Assembly (NCBI RefSeq): GCF_027923405.1
Contig: NZ_BQYI01000001.1
Coordinates: 3,016,501 to 3,080,500, forward strand
Origin: Paenibacillus sp. YYML68
GTDB lineage: Bacteria; Bacillota; Bacilli; Paenibacillales; NBRC-103111
Direction: 5' to 3'
DNA: 64,000 nucleotides
Below the pieces are notes generated by a model. That model was not told the origin of the DNA. It made no database searches and saw only the letters and a program-made list of their open reading frames with translations. Below, one piece after another: positions 33,827 to 43,756 of this stretch. A program made the translations under genes and the position numbers. How positions within the stretch are numbered: position 1 is the stretch's first letter; the number at the start of each line of letters is the position of its first letter.

Positions 33827-34047
33827 TTAACGTTTTCTTAGACAAGAAAACGAGACTCAGGCCCCCGCAGCCGATCTTCCTCGAGCAGCCGCGGTCGGCG
33901 TTAGGTCGTGGTCATGCCTGTCTGTCGCCGGCCGCCTGTCTCGCGTCTAGCGCGATCGTTCTATCTCCTCCAGAGAACGTCTCGGGAAACGAACAGAGAC
34001 GCTCGGGCAGGCTCGCAAGACGCCCCATCCGTATGCGTGCATGCGAT

Positions 34048-34128
34048 TTAGTTTTTGCTGAATGTATTCAGTACCGCCTTCACGAACCCACCTAGAAACT
34101 TCGGAAGCTTGATTGTGTAAAACTTCAT
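34048..34128 (-). CDS. spoVM: Stage V sporulation protein M
   Basis: A 26-residue amphipathic peptide, MKFYTIKLPKFLGGFVKAVL plus NTFSKN, nearly identical to B. subtilis SpoVM. It binds the convex forespore membrane and recruits SpoIVA to start coat assembly, and is a FtsH substrate. GGAGGGAGGG precedes the ATG by six bases. Location beside rpmB is conserved. The upstream frame stays open by chance for 71 codons; the peptide start is clear. Confidence 0.95.
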   Translation of the reverse strand: MKFYTIKLPKFLGGFVKAVLNTFSKN

Positions 34129-34452
34129 CCTGAACCCTCCCTCCGGGCTTTGCTCCGCCAAAGCCGCCTCATCAGCATATTTCCCGGCTTGCACCATCAG
34201 CAGCCGTTTCATGAGCAGTATATTCCAGCGCCCAGTATGATGTGACTGACCGTGATGCGAAGGAGCTTGAATATCTGCATCACCCGAACGTTTATTAAAA
34301 TCATATTGTGACGGCGCTCTCTTTATGCCTTCCGAGTGCAAACAAGTTGTAGAAGGACGACACGTCTGACGCCAATAGTTATGCGAAAAAACCGTACCCC
34401 GCGCGATGAAAAAGGCGGAATACGGTTAATGGGTTCAGCATAAGGCTGAAGG
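34129..34452. other. Region between the 84-residue membrane protein gene and spoVM
   Basis: It holds a terminator (34390-34427) near the upstream gene and a small hairpin GGCTTTG/CAAAGCC next to spoVM (around 34140-34158). The sigma-E promoter expected for spoVM could not be placed with confidence. No thiN gene, which lies here in B. subtilis. Confidence 0.5.
34390..34427 (-). terminator. Terminator after the rlmN-to-rpe operon
   Basis: AACCGTA..CCGC and GCGG..TACGGTT arms followed by TTTTTCGC on the minus strand, 26 bases beyond the last stop. Confidence 0.8.
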
Positions 34453-34707
34453 CTACGAGGTTGGAAACGGATGCTCCTGCAGGTACAAATACACGGCGTA
34501 AAAAAAAGTGTATACAAAGTAAAAACCAATCGCTGACGCGAAGAAGGCAATCTTCATGCCTCGGGAATCGGTCGCTTTAAGGAAACGAATGCCCAAGTAA
34601 AGCGCGAGCAACGAAAAAATGAACTTATATAACTCCGTAATAATGGAGAACAAAAACAGCAGTCCCCCGCACAGCAGCGCATATCCGAGCATCTTAAGCT
34701 TACTCAT
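34453..34707 (-). CDS. Small three-helix membrane protein
   Basis: 84 residues with three hydrophobic helices (~5-22, 27-42, 52-74). ATG 34707 lies nine bases after AGGAGCGTTAGG and only four bases after the rpe stop, so it is the last gene of the rlmN-prpC-prkC-rsgA-rpe operon. Family not recognised. In this position B. subtilis has thiN, which this protein does not resemble. Confidence 0.7.
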   Translation of the reverse strand: MSKLKMLGYALLCGGLLFLFSIITELYKFIFSLLALYLGIRFLKATDSRGMKIAFFASAIGFYFVYTFFYAVYLYLQEHPFPTS

Positions 34708-34711
34708 CGCC

Positions 34712-35371
34712 CTAACGCTCCTGTCCGCGGATGGCGGCGATCGCAGCGGCGCGATCCTTCTGCCCGAACACAGCGTTGCCCGCAACGAGCACGTTCGCTC
34801 CCGCCTCGATCACTTGCTTCGCCGTCTCCGCGTTAACGCCGCCATCCACCTCGATGTCGATATGGTGCAGGCCGCGGGCGTCGAGCATGTCGCGCAGCGC
34901 GCGGATTTTGCCTAGCATCGCCGGAATGAAGCTCTGACCGCCGAAGCCTGGGTTAACCGTCATAACGAGAATGAGGTCGGTCATCTCTAGCGGCGCATAT
35001 TCCAGTACCGTCAGCGGCGTAGCCGGATTAAGCACGATGCCGGACTTCACGCCCAGCTCCTTAATGCCGTACACAGTGCGGTGCAGATGGACGCACGCCT
35101 CCGCATGAACCGAGATGAGGTCAGCCCCCGCCTTCGCGAAGGCAGCCACGTAGCGGTCCGGATTCTCGATCATCAGATGAACGTCGAGCGGCAGCTTCGT
35201 CCGCGGACGTAGCGCTTCGACCACGAGCGGCCCAATCGTCATATTCGGCACGAAGTGGCCGTCCATGACGTCGACGTGCAGCCAATCCGCTCCACCGCGC
35301 TCCACATCAGCGACCTCCTCGCCTAGCGCGGCAAAATCAGCGGACAATATCGATGGCGCAATTCGCAGCAT
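34712..35371 (-). CDS. rpe: Ribulose-phosphate 3-epimerase
   Basis: Pentose phosphate pathway enzyme, 219-residue TIM barrel. Metal and catalytic residues sit in [39 protein letters not shown] and EVDGGVN. GGAGG seven bases before ATG 35371. Follows rsgA by two bases. Confidence 0.97.
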   Translation of the reverse strand: MLRIAPSILSADFAALGEEVADVERGGADWLHVDVMDGHFVPNMTIGPLVVEALRPRTKLPLDVHLMIENPDRYVAAFAKAGADLISVHAEACVHLHRTVYGIKELGVKSGIVLNPATPLTVLEYAPLEMTDLILVMTVNPGFGGQSFIPAMLGKIRALRDMLDARGLHHIDIEVDGGVNAETAKQVIEAGANVLVAGNAVFGQKDRAAAIAAIRGQER

Positions 35372-35373
35372 CG

Positions 35374-36309
35374 TTAATACCTCCTTTTTTGCTCCCGGAT
35401 CTCCTCCAGAAACTGTATATAACTAGAATAACGGGAAGCGGCGATTCGCCCGTCCTCCTTCGCCTCCTGCACCTTGCAGTCTGGCTCATGCAGATGAAGA
35501 CAGCCGCGGAAGCGGCACTCCGCCGCCAGCGGCGCGAACTCACGGAAGCACGAGCCGAGACTATCCGCATCGACCTGCAGGAAGTCCAGCTGGCTGAAGC
35601 CCGGCGTATCGGCGACGATGCCGCCTCCAGGCAGCCGCAGCAGCTCGACATGGCGCGTCGTATGCTTACCTCGGCCGAGCTTCATGCTGATCGCATTCGT
35701 CTCCAGCCGCAGACCCGGAATCATCGCATTGAGCAACGACGACTTGCCGACACCGGATTGGCCAGCGAATACGCTGATCCGCCCAGCAAGCCGCTCCACG
35801 ATCTCCTGAACGCCGATTCCTTCGTGCGCACTCGTCACAATGACCGGATAGCCGATCGATTGATACAGACGAATGACGTCCTCCAGATCGCTCTCTCCGC
35901 CAGTTGCGCCCTTATCCCCATGCTCAGAGTCTGAGCCGCTGCCCGGCAAGAGATCGCGCTTCGTCAGACAGATGATCGTATCGAGCCCTGCGCTTTCCGT
36001 ATGGACGAGAAATTTATCGAGCAGCGGAACGTTCATCGCCGGCTCGCTGATCGAGAAGACGAGTACCGTCTGATCGACATTCGCGATCGGAGGACGCACG
36101 AGCTCGGAGGAGCGCGGCAGCACTTCCGTTACGGTGCCCTCGCCGTTATCCGTCAGCTCATAGACGACCCGATCTCCGACGAGCGGTGTAATGCCCCGCT
36201 TCTTGAACACGCCGCGCGCACGGCATTGAATCGATTCCGATTCGCCGCTCGTCTCCGACAGCACATAATAATATCCGCTTAATGCCTTGACGATCAGTCC
36301 GTTTGGCAT
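35374..36309 (-). CDS. rsgA: Small-subunit ribosome biogenesis GTPase RsgA
   Basis: Circularly permuted GTPase of 311 residues: N-terminal OB fold, then G4 LTKRDL, G1 [13 protein letters not shown]3 DTPGF, and a C-terminal zinc finger [14 protein letters not shown]. It checks 30S maturation; the B. subtilis homologue is a PrkC phosphorylation target and is cotranscribed with prkC. ATG 36309 overlaps the end of prkC with one base between stop and start; AGGAGG is 14 bases upstream, a long spacing. The frame continuing to 36441 is rejected. Confidence 0.95.
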   Translation of the reverse strand: MPNGLIVKALSGYYYVLSETSGESESIQCRARGVFKKRGITPLVGDRVVYELTDNGEGTVTEVLPRSSELVRPPIANVDQTVLVFSISEPAMNVPLLDKFLVHTESAGLDTIICLTKRDLLPGSGSDSEHGDKGATGGESDLEDVIRLYQSIGYPVIVTSAHEGIGVQEIVERLAGRISVFAGQSGVGKSSLLNAMIPGLRLETNAISMKLGRGKHTTRHVELLRLPGGGIVADTPGFSQLDFLQVDADSLGSCFREFAPLAAECRFRGCLHLHEPDCKVQEAKEDGRIAASRYSSYIQFLEEIREQKRRY

Positions 36310-36310
36310 A

Positions 36311-38476
36311 TTACTGGTTCCGTCCTCCTGTAGTGGAATTGCCCGTTGCTCCGCCGCCGGTCTGCGTACCGGATGAGCCCGTGTTACCGGAATCGGCGCC
36401 TTGGCGTCCTGATCCCGCAGCAGGCTGCTCCTCCTCGTCATCCGTGCTCGGCGTGCCTGTGCCCGGTGTGACGGGCTTGCCGCTCTTCTGAGCGAGATAG
36501 TCCTGATAGGTCACCGTAATCAGATCGGCGATGTTGTTGTCCACCTTCACCTGAATGAGCGCATTCTTGTCCGGCGATACAATGAGCTTCACCTGCAGCA
36601 TCTCGGTCTTCGTCACGTTCGTCAACGTCTGGTATTCAAAAGGCGTATCGTAAGCCGCATCCGTAAGTATAATCTTCACCGTGGAAGGCTTGCCCTCGCG
36701 CGCCGGCTTGATCGGAATATTAACCGACATCGGCCCCGCCTCCGCAGGCAGCCCGGAGCTGACCGTGAGCGAGATCTCGGTACCCGGAGGGGTATTCTCG
36801 TTCGCCTTGAACGGGAATTGCTCGACGACCTTGCCTTTCGACTGCTTGTAGCTCGCTTCATACGTAATGCCGTCCTTGGCAAGCTTCAAGCCGCTGACGA
36901 GCAGCTTGTTCTTCGCCTCGTTCTCGGACAGGCCGATCAGGTTCGGCATCGGGATCGACTCGCGGCCCTTGGACACAACAAGCTTGACCATGACCGCCGC
37001 AGGGTCGGTGAACTCCTCTCCTGCTGCCGGCGTCTGGCTGACGACGGTATCCGGCTCCTCGTCGAAGTGCTTGGAATCGATCACGATGTTGCCAGGCAAT
37101 ATGCCGAGCTCCTTGAGCCTTGCGGTCGCGGCATTGAGCGTCAGCTTCGTCACGTCCGCCATCTGCTTCTTGTCCGGTCCCTGGCTGACGAACAGCTGAA
37201 TCGTCGAGCCCGCGTTCACCTTCATGTTCGACTGGCTCTGGCGAATGACCGTATCCTTCGGCGCATTGGCCGCATCCTTCACATATTCGAAGCTCGACTG
37301 CAGCTTCGCCTCCTGCAGCTTCTGCTGCGCCTGCACGAGCTGAAGACCGACGACCGTCGGCACGTCGACGCGCTCGATCGTAAACTGCTGCTTCACCGCG
37401 CCGACCGCGTACCACATGCCGCCCAGCAGGGCGAGCAGCACGACGATGATGATGACGGGCTTCACCCACCGGTTGCGCCGACGGGCAGGAAGCTGCTCCT
37501 CATCGTCCTCCTCATCGTCCTTCGGAGCGGCCGAGACTGTACGCTCAGAGCGTTCAGGCAAGCCGTATTGACCCGGCCTCAGCGCAGGCATGACGCGTGT
37601 TCGCTCCTCGTCGAGCTCGTCGTCATCGAGGAAGCTTACCTTCGCCTCATTGCGACGCGAGGGCGCGAGGCACGATTCGAGATCAGACAGCATCTCCTTC
37701 GCAGAGCGGTACCGCTCCATCGTGCTTTTGCGCATCGCGCGTAGAATGATGTTCTCGACGCTCTGCGGGATGAGCGGGTTCACCTTGCGCGGCTCCTCCA
37801 CATCCTCCTGCAGATGCTTCAGCGCCACGCTGATCGGGCTCTCCCCAAGGAACGGGAGCTTCGCCGTCAGCATCTGGTACATCACAATGCCCAGTGAGTA
37901 CAGGTCGGATTGCTCGCCAGTCGGCGTTCCCTTCGCATGCTCCGGGGAGAAGTAATGAACGGAGCCGACGACCGAGCCGATCTGCGTAATCGTCGACGAG
38001 GTGACCGCGCGGGCGATGCCGAAGTCCGTCACCTTCACACGTCCGTTGCGGCCGATCAAGATGTTATGAGGCTTGATGTCCCGGTGAATGATCTGGTTAT
38101 GATGCGCGTGGTCGAGAGCATCGCATATTTGACCTGCAATATGTACCGCATCCTCGATCTGCAAGGGCGCCTTCGCCTTGATCAGATCGTTCAGCGTCGT
38201 GCCTTCCACATACTCCATCACGATGTAATGGACGTCCTCTTCCTGTCCAACATCGTAGATGCTGACCACGTTCGGGTGCGATAAGGAGGCGGCGGCTTGT
38301 GCCTCGCGGCGGAAGCGCTGGATGAATTCCTCGTCGTGCACATATTGCGAGCGGAGCACCTTCACAGCCACATGACGATGTAATAAAATATCGAGTCCCT
38401 TGTATACAATGGCCATTCCGCCGCCGCCGACACGCTCCAGAATTTCGTAACGTCCTCCTAGCTGTCTGCCGATCAT
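36311..38476 (-). CDS. prkC: PASTA-domain Ser/Thr protein kinase PrkC
   Basis: Membrane kinase of 721 residues that senses peptidoglycan fragments, including during spore germination. Cytoplasmic kinase domain with GGGGMAIVYKG, HRDIKPHNILI and DFGIAR. A membrane helix WVKPVIIIVVLLALLGGMWY lies near residue 340. Three PASTA repeats follow, and a C-terminal Ig-like region ending in a Gly/Thr/Ser-rich tail. The ATG at 38476 is nine bases after GAGGTG; the GTG at 38488 lies inside that site. Sits between its phosphatase and rsgA. Confidence 0.96.
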   Translation of the reverse strand: MIGRQLGGRYEILERVGGGGMAIVYKGLDILLHRHVAVKVLRSQYVHDEEFIQRFRREAQAAASLSHPNVVSIYDVGQEEDVHYIVMEYVEGTTLNDLIKAKAPLQIEDAVHIAGQICDALDHAHHNQIIHRDIKPHNILIGRNGRVKVTDFGIARAVTSSTITQIGSVVGSVHYFSPEHAKGTPTGEQSDLYSLGIVMYQMLTAKLPFLGESPISVALKHLQEDVEEPRKVNPLIPQSVENIILRAMRKSTMERYRSAKEMLSDLESCLAPSRRNEAKVSFLDDDELDEERTRVMPALRPGQYGLPERSERTVSAAPKDDEEDDEEQLPARRRNRWVKPVIIIVVLLALLGGMWYAVGAVKQQFTIERVDVPTVVGLQLVQAQQKLQEAKLQSSFEYVKDAANAPKDTVIRQSQSNMKVNAGSTIQLFVSQGPDKKQMADVTKLTLNAATARLKELGILPGNIVIDSKHFDEEPDTVVSQTPAAGEEFTDPAAVMVKLVVSKGRESIPMPNLIGLSENEAKNKLLVSGLKLAKDGITYEASYKQSKGKVVEQFPFKANENTPPGTEISLTVSSGLPAEAGPMSVNIPIKPAREGKPSTVKIILTDAAYDTPFEYQTLTNVTKTEMLQVKLIVSPDKNALIQVKVDNNIADLITVTYQDYLAQKSGKPVTPGTGTPSTDDEEEQPAAGSGRQGADSGNTGSSGTQTGGGATGNSTTGGRNQ

Positions 38477-38484
38477 ACCGTTAT

Positions 38485-39261
38485 TCACCTCGCTTCCCGC
38501 GTTTGTTGACTTGCCTCACCGTTCTGTGGAACGTTCTCCAGCAGCACGACGGTCACATTATCGTCGCCGCCAGCCGCCAGCGCCTCGTCGACAAGACGCC
38601 GTACCTTATGCTCGAGGCTGCTCTCCTCCAGCACGGTGCTGAGGATGCGCTCCTGCTCCACGAGTCCGCTTAAGCCGTCGCTGCATAGCAGCAGCAGGTC
38701 GCCCGGCCGCCAGTAGACGCTCTGCACGTCGACCTCGATCGTCGCCTCGGTGCCAAGAGCGCGTGTCAGCACGTTGCGCCGCGGATGATGGTCGGCTTCC
38801 TCCCGAGTAATTTGCCCGCTCTTCAGGAGCTCATTCACAAGCGAATGATCCTGGGTTAGCTGCTCAAGACGTCCCTCACGAATACGATACGCCCGGCTGT
38901 CGCCGATATGGGCGATGACGGCGACGCTCGGATTCGCTAGAACCGCGACGACCGTCGTGCCCATACCGTGATAGCTTTCGCGCCCTGAGGCGAACTCGAA
39001 TATTTGCGCATTCGCCAGCTCGACCGCCGACTTCAGCCGCTCCGCCAGCTCCTCCTCGGAGGCAGCTGGGTCCAGTGGCAGCAGCCCTTGCGGAATCCAC
39101 TCGACGGCCATCTTGCTCGCCACATCTCCAGCCTGATGTCCGCCCATGCCGTCCGCCACGATGGCAAGCGACCAGCCGTGCACCTGCTCCTGCACGAACG
39201 CGCTGTCCTCATTGACGGTGCGCACGAGCCCGATGTCGGATAAAAAAGCTGCCTTCAGCAT
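38485..39261 (-). CDS. prpC: PP2C-family protein phosphatase PrpC (Stp1)
   Basis: 258 residues with the metal-binding motifs SDIGLVRTVNEDS, VADGMGGH, HIGDSRAYRIR and GGDDNVTVVLL of bacterial PPM phosphatases. It reverses PrkC phosphorylation. ATG 39261 is preceded by GAGGTGAGAG. Eight bases separate it from both rlmN upstream and prkC downstream. Confidence 0.96.
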   Translation of the reverse strand: MLKAAFLSDIGLVRTVNEDSAFVQEQVHGWSLAIVADGMGGHQAGDVASKMAVEWIPQGLLPLDPAASEEELAERLKSAVELANAQIFEFASGRESYHGMGTTVVAVLANPSVAVIAHIGDSRAYRIREGRLEQLTQDHSLVNELLKSGQITREEADHHPRRNVLTRALGTEATIEVDVQSVYWRPGDLLLLCSDGLSGLVEQERILSTVLEESSLEHKVRRLVDEALAAGGDDNVTVVLLENVPQNGEASQQTREAR

Positions 39262-39269
39262 CAATTCTC

Positions 39270-40352
39270 TCACCTCGCACCCGCTTCCATGTGCTGTGCG
39301 CGCAGCTGACCGCATGCTGCCGCAATATCGCTTCCTTGCTCGCGCCGAATCGTGGCCGTGATTTTGTACTTCTCCAGAATGCGCTGGAACGCGAAGATGT
39401 CGTTGCGCTCCGTGCGGACGAAGTCACGCTCGGAGACGAAATTGACCGGAATGAGATTGACATGTGCCATCGGGAACGTCTTCAGCACCTGCGCCAGCTC
39501 CTCCGCATGCTCGGGACGATCGTTCACGCCGCCCATCAGCGCGTATTCGAACGTAATGCGTCGGCCTGTTTTCGCTACGTAGTAGCGGCAAGCCTCGATC
39601 AGCTCGGCGAACGGGAAGCGCCGGTTGACCGGCATCAGCTTCGAGCGCAGCTCATCGTTCGGCGCATGAATCGAGATCGCCAGATTAATCTGCGTATTCT
39701 CCTCGGCGAATTGGTAAATGTTCGGCACGATGCCGCTCGTCGACACCGTAATGTGGCGCTGGCCGATGTTCAGTCCCTTCGGATGAATCATCACCTTGAG
39801 GAACTTCATGACTGCCTCATAGTTCTCGAACGGCTCGCCGATGCCCATAATGACGATGCTGCTGACCCGCTCGCTCGTCGCATCGAGCAGCTGCTGCGCC
39901 TTGACGACCTGGGCAATAATTTCCCCTGAGGTCAGATTGCGCTTCAAGCCGCCGAGCGTCGAGGCGCAGAACGTGCAGCCGATGCGGCAGCCGACCTGTG
40001 TTGTCACGCAGATGCTGTTGCCATAGCTGTGCTTCATAATAACCGTCTCAATCGCATTCTTGTCCGTCAGCTCGAACAAGAACTTGACCGTACCGTCCTT
40101 GGAACGGTACTGCGCGACCTCTGACAGCGTCACGAAGTCGAACTGTGCCTGCAGCTTCTCGCGAAGCGACTTCGGCAAGTTCGTCATTTGCTCGAAGCTT
40201 GATACTCTTTTCACATACAGCCAATCGAAAATTTGCCCGGCGCGGAAGCCGGACTCCCCGTTCGCCTTCACCCAGGACTCCCAGTCCTCCAGCGTATAAT
40301 CGTAGACGTAAGGCTTTTCGTTTTTCGGCATTTTGCTTGCTGGCATTTCCAT
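39270..40352 (-). CDS. rlmN: 23S rRNA/tRNA (adenine-C2) methyltransferase RlmN
   Basis: Radical SAM enzyme, 360 residues. [10 protein letters not shown] binds the 4Fe-4S cluster (CxxxCxxC), [10 protein letters not shown] and [10 protein letters not shown] are typical, and the C-terminal C in AACGQLRA is the catalytic cysteine near the end. The ribosome binding site before 40352 is weak (GTGATCC). First gene of the operon leading to rpe. Confidence 0.96.
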   Translation of the reverse strand: MEMPASKMPKNEKPYVYDYTLEDWESWVKANGESGFRAGQIFDWLYVKRVSSFEQMTNLPKSLREKLQAQFDFVTLSEVAQYRSKDGTVKFLFELTDKNAIETVIMKHSYGNSICVTTQVGCRIGCTFCASTLGGLKRNLTSGEIIAQVVKAQQLLDATSERVSSIVIMGIGEPFENYEAVMKFLKVMIHPKGLNIGQRHITVSTSGIVPNIYQFAEENTQINLAISIHAPNDELRSKLMPVNRRFPFAELIEACRYYVAKTGRRITFEYALMGGVNDRPEHAEELAQVLKTFPMAHVNLIPVNFVSERDFVRTERNDIFAFQRILEKYKITATIRREQGSDIAAACGQLRAQHMEAGAR

Positions 40353-40384
40353 ATCGGATCACAACCTATTTTGTCTAAATTGAA

Positions 40385-40415
40385 GGCCCTTGCAGCATAG
40401 CTGCCGCCAAAGGCC
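40385..40415 (-). terminator. Terminator after rsmB
   Basis: GGCCTTTGGCGGCAG and CTGC.AAGGGCC arms on the minus strand, followed by TTCAATTT, 30 bases past the rsmB stop. Confidence 0.55.
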
Positions 40416-40443
40416 ACGTTTCATTGTACCACAAAATACATAG

Positions 40444-42189
40444 CTATGCTCGTCTGCGCAGCCTCGCGAGGAAGAACCCGTCCGAGCCGAACTCGTACGG
40501 CATCAATTGCCGCATCGCAGGTGAGCTGCCTGCCTCGGAAGGCAAGGTGTCTGCTTGAGAAGTCGGGGCGGTAGAGACCGTGATGGCAGGCTGCGCCGCT
40601 GCTGGCGGCTCGTCCAGCTCGAATTCGGGATGACTCGCTATAAACGTACGCACGAGCTCCTCATTCTCCGAGCGCTCAATCGTGCACGTGCTGTACACGA
40701 GCACCCCGCCCGGCTTCAGCAGCGGCGACACCGCCTCGAGCAGCTCCAGCTGCACTAGACGAATCGCCTCGATCTCCGCCTCCGTCTTCGTCCACTTCAC
40801 ATCGGGCTTGCGCCGAATGACGCCTAGACCCGAGCAAGGCGCATCGAGCAGGATGCGGTCGAAGCTCGCCTTCGGATACCGATCCGCCAGCGTTCTCGCG
40901 TCCGCCGTGACCGTCTCGACGGACGACAGACCGAGTCGCTCGGCCTGAGCGGACACGAGCTCGCGCTTATGCTCGTGCACGTCGGTCGCGACGACCTCTC
41001 CCTTGTCGCCCATCCTCTCGGCCAGATGCGCCGTCTTGCCTCCGGGCGCAGCACAGCAGTCGAGCACCCGCTCGCCCGGCTGCGGATCGACCCATTCGGC
41101 GACGAGCATCGAGCTCTCGTCTTGAATGGAGAATAGGCCGCTCGCGAACTCCGGCGTCAGCGCCATATTGCCGCCGCCGCGCACGACGACGCCCGCAGGC
41201 GCAAGGCGCGACGGCTCAGCGTCAAGCCCCTGCTGGCGCAGCCGCTCCACGAGCGCCGAGCGCTCGAGCCGCAGCGTATTGGCCCGCAGGCTCACGCGCG
41301 GCGGCTCGTTGTTCGCGCGGCAGATCGCTTCTGCGGTCTGCAGCCCGTACTGCAGACTCCAGCGCTTGACGAGCCACTCGGGATGCGAGTGCTCGAGCGC
41401 GATCTGCGCCTCTGGCGTCAAGCCTGCAGGCAGCGCCAGCGTGTCCTTGCTGCGGAGCACGCTGCGCAGCACGCCGTTCACCATGCCGGAGATGCCGGCA
41501 TGGCCGCGCCGCTTCGCGAGATTGACCGCCTCGCTGACGACCGCGTGATCGGGCACGCGGTCGAGATAGTGCAGCTGGTAGAAGCTTAGACGCAGCAGCG
41601 ACCGCACCCAAGGCTCCAGCTTGGCGAGTCCCTTGGCGACGAACGGCGCCAAGTAATAGTCAATCGTATTGAGCCGCTGCACCGTGCCGTACACGATCTC
41701 CGTCGCAAGACCTGCGTCCGCCCGGTCGAGCTTGTACGACTGCAGCGTCTGGTTCAGCAGCAGGTTGCTGTATGCCTTATCGGTCTCGATGCGCGTCAGC
41801 ACGTCGAGCGCCGCCTCACGCGCCGTGCGCCGCGCGCCGCCTTGGCGAGGCGCACGGGCTGCTGCGGTGCCCGACGCGCTTGCCGCGGCAGGGCGGGCCT
41901 GCGACTTGCCGCCCGTGCGACCTGTGGCTGCTGAGCCTGCTCCTCTATCGCGAGCGGAGCCTTGCGCCCCTGCCGCTCTGTGCGGCTGCGGCTTGCCACC
42001 CTGCGGGCCTGCGACTTGCGTGCTTGCTGCCGCTCCACGCCCCGCTCTCTGGGCACCGGCTGCTCTACCTGCGCCTGCCGCCGCACCGCGCTTGTCGCCT
42101 TGCGCACCTGCACCGCCAGCTCGCTTGCTCCCTTGTCCGGAGGCACCCTGCGTACCTGCGCCCTTCCGTTCTCTCTCGTTCTCCCTCAC
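40444..42189 (-). CDS. rsmB: 16S rRNA (cytosine-967-C5) methyltransferase RsmB with long disordered N-terminus
   Basis: 581 residues. From ~residue 120 onward it is a normal RsmB: NusB-like domain (TAREAALDVLTRIETDKAYS), SAM site DCCAAPGGKTAHLAE, DAPCSGLG with Cys, and VYSTCTIERSENE with the catalytic Cys. The first ~118 residues are almost only Gly, Ala, Arg, Gln, Ser and Lys, which is unusual for the family. GTG 42189 overlaps the fmt stop (GTGA), so coupling supports this start. No other start with a ribosome binding site lies before the catalytic domain. Confidence 0.93.
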   Translation of the reverse strand: MRENERERKGAGTQGASGQGSKRAGGAGAQGDKRGAAAGAGRAAGAQRAGRGAAASTQVAGPQGGKPQPHRAAGAQGSARDRGAGSAATGRTGGKSQARPAAASASGTAAARAPRQGGARRTAREAALDVLTRIETDKAYSNLLLNQTLQSYKLDRADAGLATEIVYGTVQRLNTIDYYLAPFVAKGLAKLEPWVRSLLRLSFYQLHYLDRVPDHAVVSEAVNLAKRRGHAGISGMVNGVLRSVLRSKDTLALPAGLTPEAQIALEHSHPEWLVKRWSLQYGLQTAEAICRANNEPPRVSLRANTLRLERSALVERLRQQGLDAEPSRLAPAGVVVRGGGNMALTPEFASGLFSIQDESSMLVAEWVDPQPGERVLDCCAAPGGKTAHLAERMGDKGEVVATDVHEHKRELVSAQAERLGLSSVETVTADARTLADRYPKASFDRILLDAPCSGLGVIRRKPDVKWTKTEAEIEAIRLVQLELLEAVSPLLKPGGVLVYSTCTIERSENEELVRTFIASHPEFELDEPPAAAQPAITVSTAPTSQADTLPSEAGSSPAMRQLMPYEFGSDGFFLARLRRRA

Positions 42190-43181
42190 GTCGCTGAATC
42201 AACTCCCGTCTCTGGAGACTGCGCAGCGAGTCCGAGCACCGTGCCCGGCGCCAGCTGTCCGCCGCGGGCGAACGTCGCCGCGTCCATCGCCTTCTTGCCC
42301 GCCGGCTGCAGCTCTGTAATGCGCAGCACGCCGTCGCCTGTCGCGACGACGATGCCTTGCGCTCCCGCCTCCAGCACCGTGCCTGGCACGACGCCGTCCA
42401 CAGAACGACCCCCCGGGCCGTCCGGCTTCGCACATGTCCATACCTTCAGCACATCGCCGTTCCACAGCGTGTAAGCGCCCGGACGCGGATAGAGCGCACG
42501 CACGAGATTCCAGATACGCAGCGACGGCAAGCTCCAGTCAATGCGCTCCAGCTCACGGGACACGTTCGGCGAATAGACCGCCTGCGACTCGTCCTGCGGC
42601 ACCGCCTGTACCGTGCCGTTCAGGAGCGCAGGCAACGTCTGCTCCAGCAGCTCAGCGGCGGCATCGCTCAGCTTATCGAACATCGTGCCCGTCGTATCGT
42701 CATCGCCGATCGGCACCTCGATGCGGCTGATCATATCGCCCGTATCAAGCCCTTCCGCCATATACATAATCGTCACGCCGGTCACCGCGTCCCCGTTCAT
42801 GACCGCATAGTGGATCGGTGCCCCGCCCCGATACTTCGGCAGCAGCGACGCATGCAGATTAATACAGCCGAGCCGCGGCAGCTCCAGCACCGATGGGGGC
42901 AAAATCTGCCCGTAAGCCGCCGTCACAATCAGCTCCGGCTGCAGCGCTCGCAGCTCGTCCAGCGCCTCTCCGCGCCGAAGCCGCTCCGGCTGCAGCACCG
43001 GGAGGCCGTGCTTCTGGGCCTCCACCTTCACCGGCGTCGGCGTCAGCACGCGCTTGCGGCCCACAGGCCGGTCCGGCTGCGTTACGACGCCGACCACCTC
43101 AACAAGGCTGCTGCCCAGCAGCAGCCTCAGCGCCGGAACAGCAAAGTCCGGCGTTCCCATGAATACGACGCGAGTCCTCAT
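42186..43181 (-). CDS. fmt: Methionyl-tRNA formyltransferase
   Basis: 331 residues. [14 protein letters not shown] opening, catalytic Asn/His in [18 protein letters not shown], Asp in EGLDTGDM, and a C-terminal OB-fold tRNA-binding domain. It formylates initiator Met-tRNA; the deformylase gene lies directly upstream with a four-base overlap. Confidence 0.97.
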   Translation of the reverse strand: MRTRVVFMGTPDFAVPALRLLLGSSLVEVVGVVTQPDRPVGRKRVLTPTPVKVEAQKHGLPVLQPERLRRGEALDELRALQPELIVTAAYGQILPPSVLELPRLGCINLHASLLPKYRGGAPIHYAVMNGDAVTGVTIMYMAEGLDTGDMISRIEVPIGDDDTTGTMFDKLSDAAAELLEQTLPALLNGTVQAVPQDESQAVYSPNVSRELERIDWSLPSLRIWNLVRALYPRPGAYTLWNGDVLKVWTCAKPDGPGGRSVDGVVPGTVLEAGAQGIVVATGDGVLRITELQPAGKKAMDAATFARGGQLAPGTVLGLAAQSPETGVDSAT

Positions 43182-43660
43182 CCTTCCTCGTGCTCCTCGT
43201 CGACCGCACGGTACATGTTGACCGCCAGATCCGTATACAGAATGCCGTCCAGATGATCGACCTCATGCTGAATGCAGCGGGCGAGCAGCTCCGTGCCTTC
43301 GATGACGATCTCCTCCCCATGCCGGTTCAGCCCCTTCACCTTCACGCGGGCGGCGCGGCTAACGTCACCGCGCAGCCCCGGAATGCTCAAGCAGCCCTCC
43401 GGTCCGAGCATCTCGCCCTCGCGCTCGATAATTTCCGGATTGATCAGCTCGATCAAGCCGTGCTCATCGCCGCAGTCCATTACAATGACGCGCTTCAGAA
43501 TGCCGATCTGCGGTGCGGCGAGGCCGACGCCCTCCGCATCGTACATCGTATCGGCCATATCGTCGAGCAGCTTAATGATGTTCGGCGTAATGGTCGGCAC
43601 CGGCTTGCTTTTTTCCCTCAGAATCGGATCGGGATCGTTCACAATGATCTTAATAGCCAT
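43178..43660 (-). CDS. def: Peptide deformylase
   Basis: 160 residues with the three PDF motifs [18 protein letters not shown] and QHEVDHLDG (metal ligands Cys, His, His; catalytic Glu). It removes the formyl group from nascent proteins. GGGAAGGTG precedes ATG 43660 by ten bases. It overlaps fmt by four bases and follows priA after a 96-bp gap. Confidence 0.97.
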   Translation of the reverse strand: MAIKIIVNDPDPILREKSKPVPTITPNIIKLLDDMADTMYDAEGVGLAAPQIGILKRVIVMDCGDEHGLIELINPEIIEREGEMLGPEGCLSIPGLRGDVSRAARVKVKGLNRHGEEIVIEGTELLARCIQHEVDHLDGILYTDLAVNMYRAVDEEHEEG

Positions 43661-43756
43661 AGCAATTCAACACCTTCCCAGATGATAGGTAATGATCTAA
43701 CCAACCTTATATATGAAGAAATACCCAATGTCATGCCCGTCGACCGTACCGTCACC

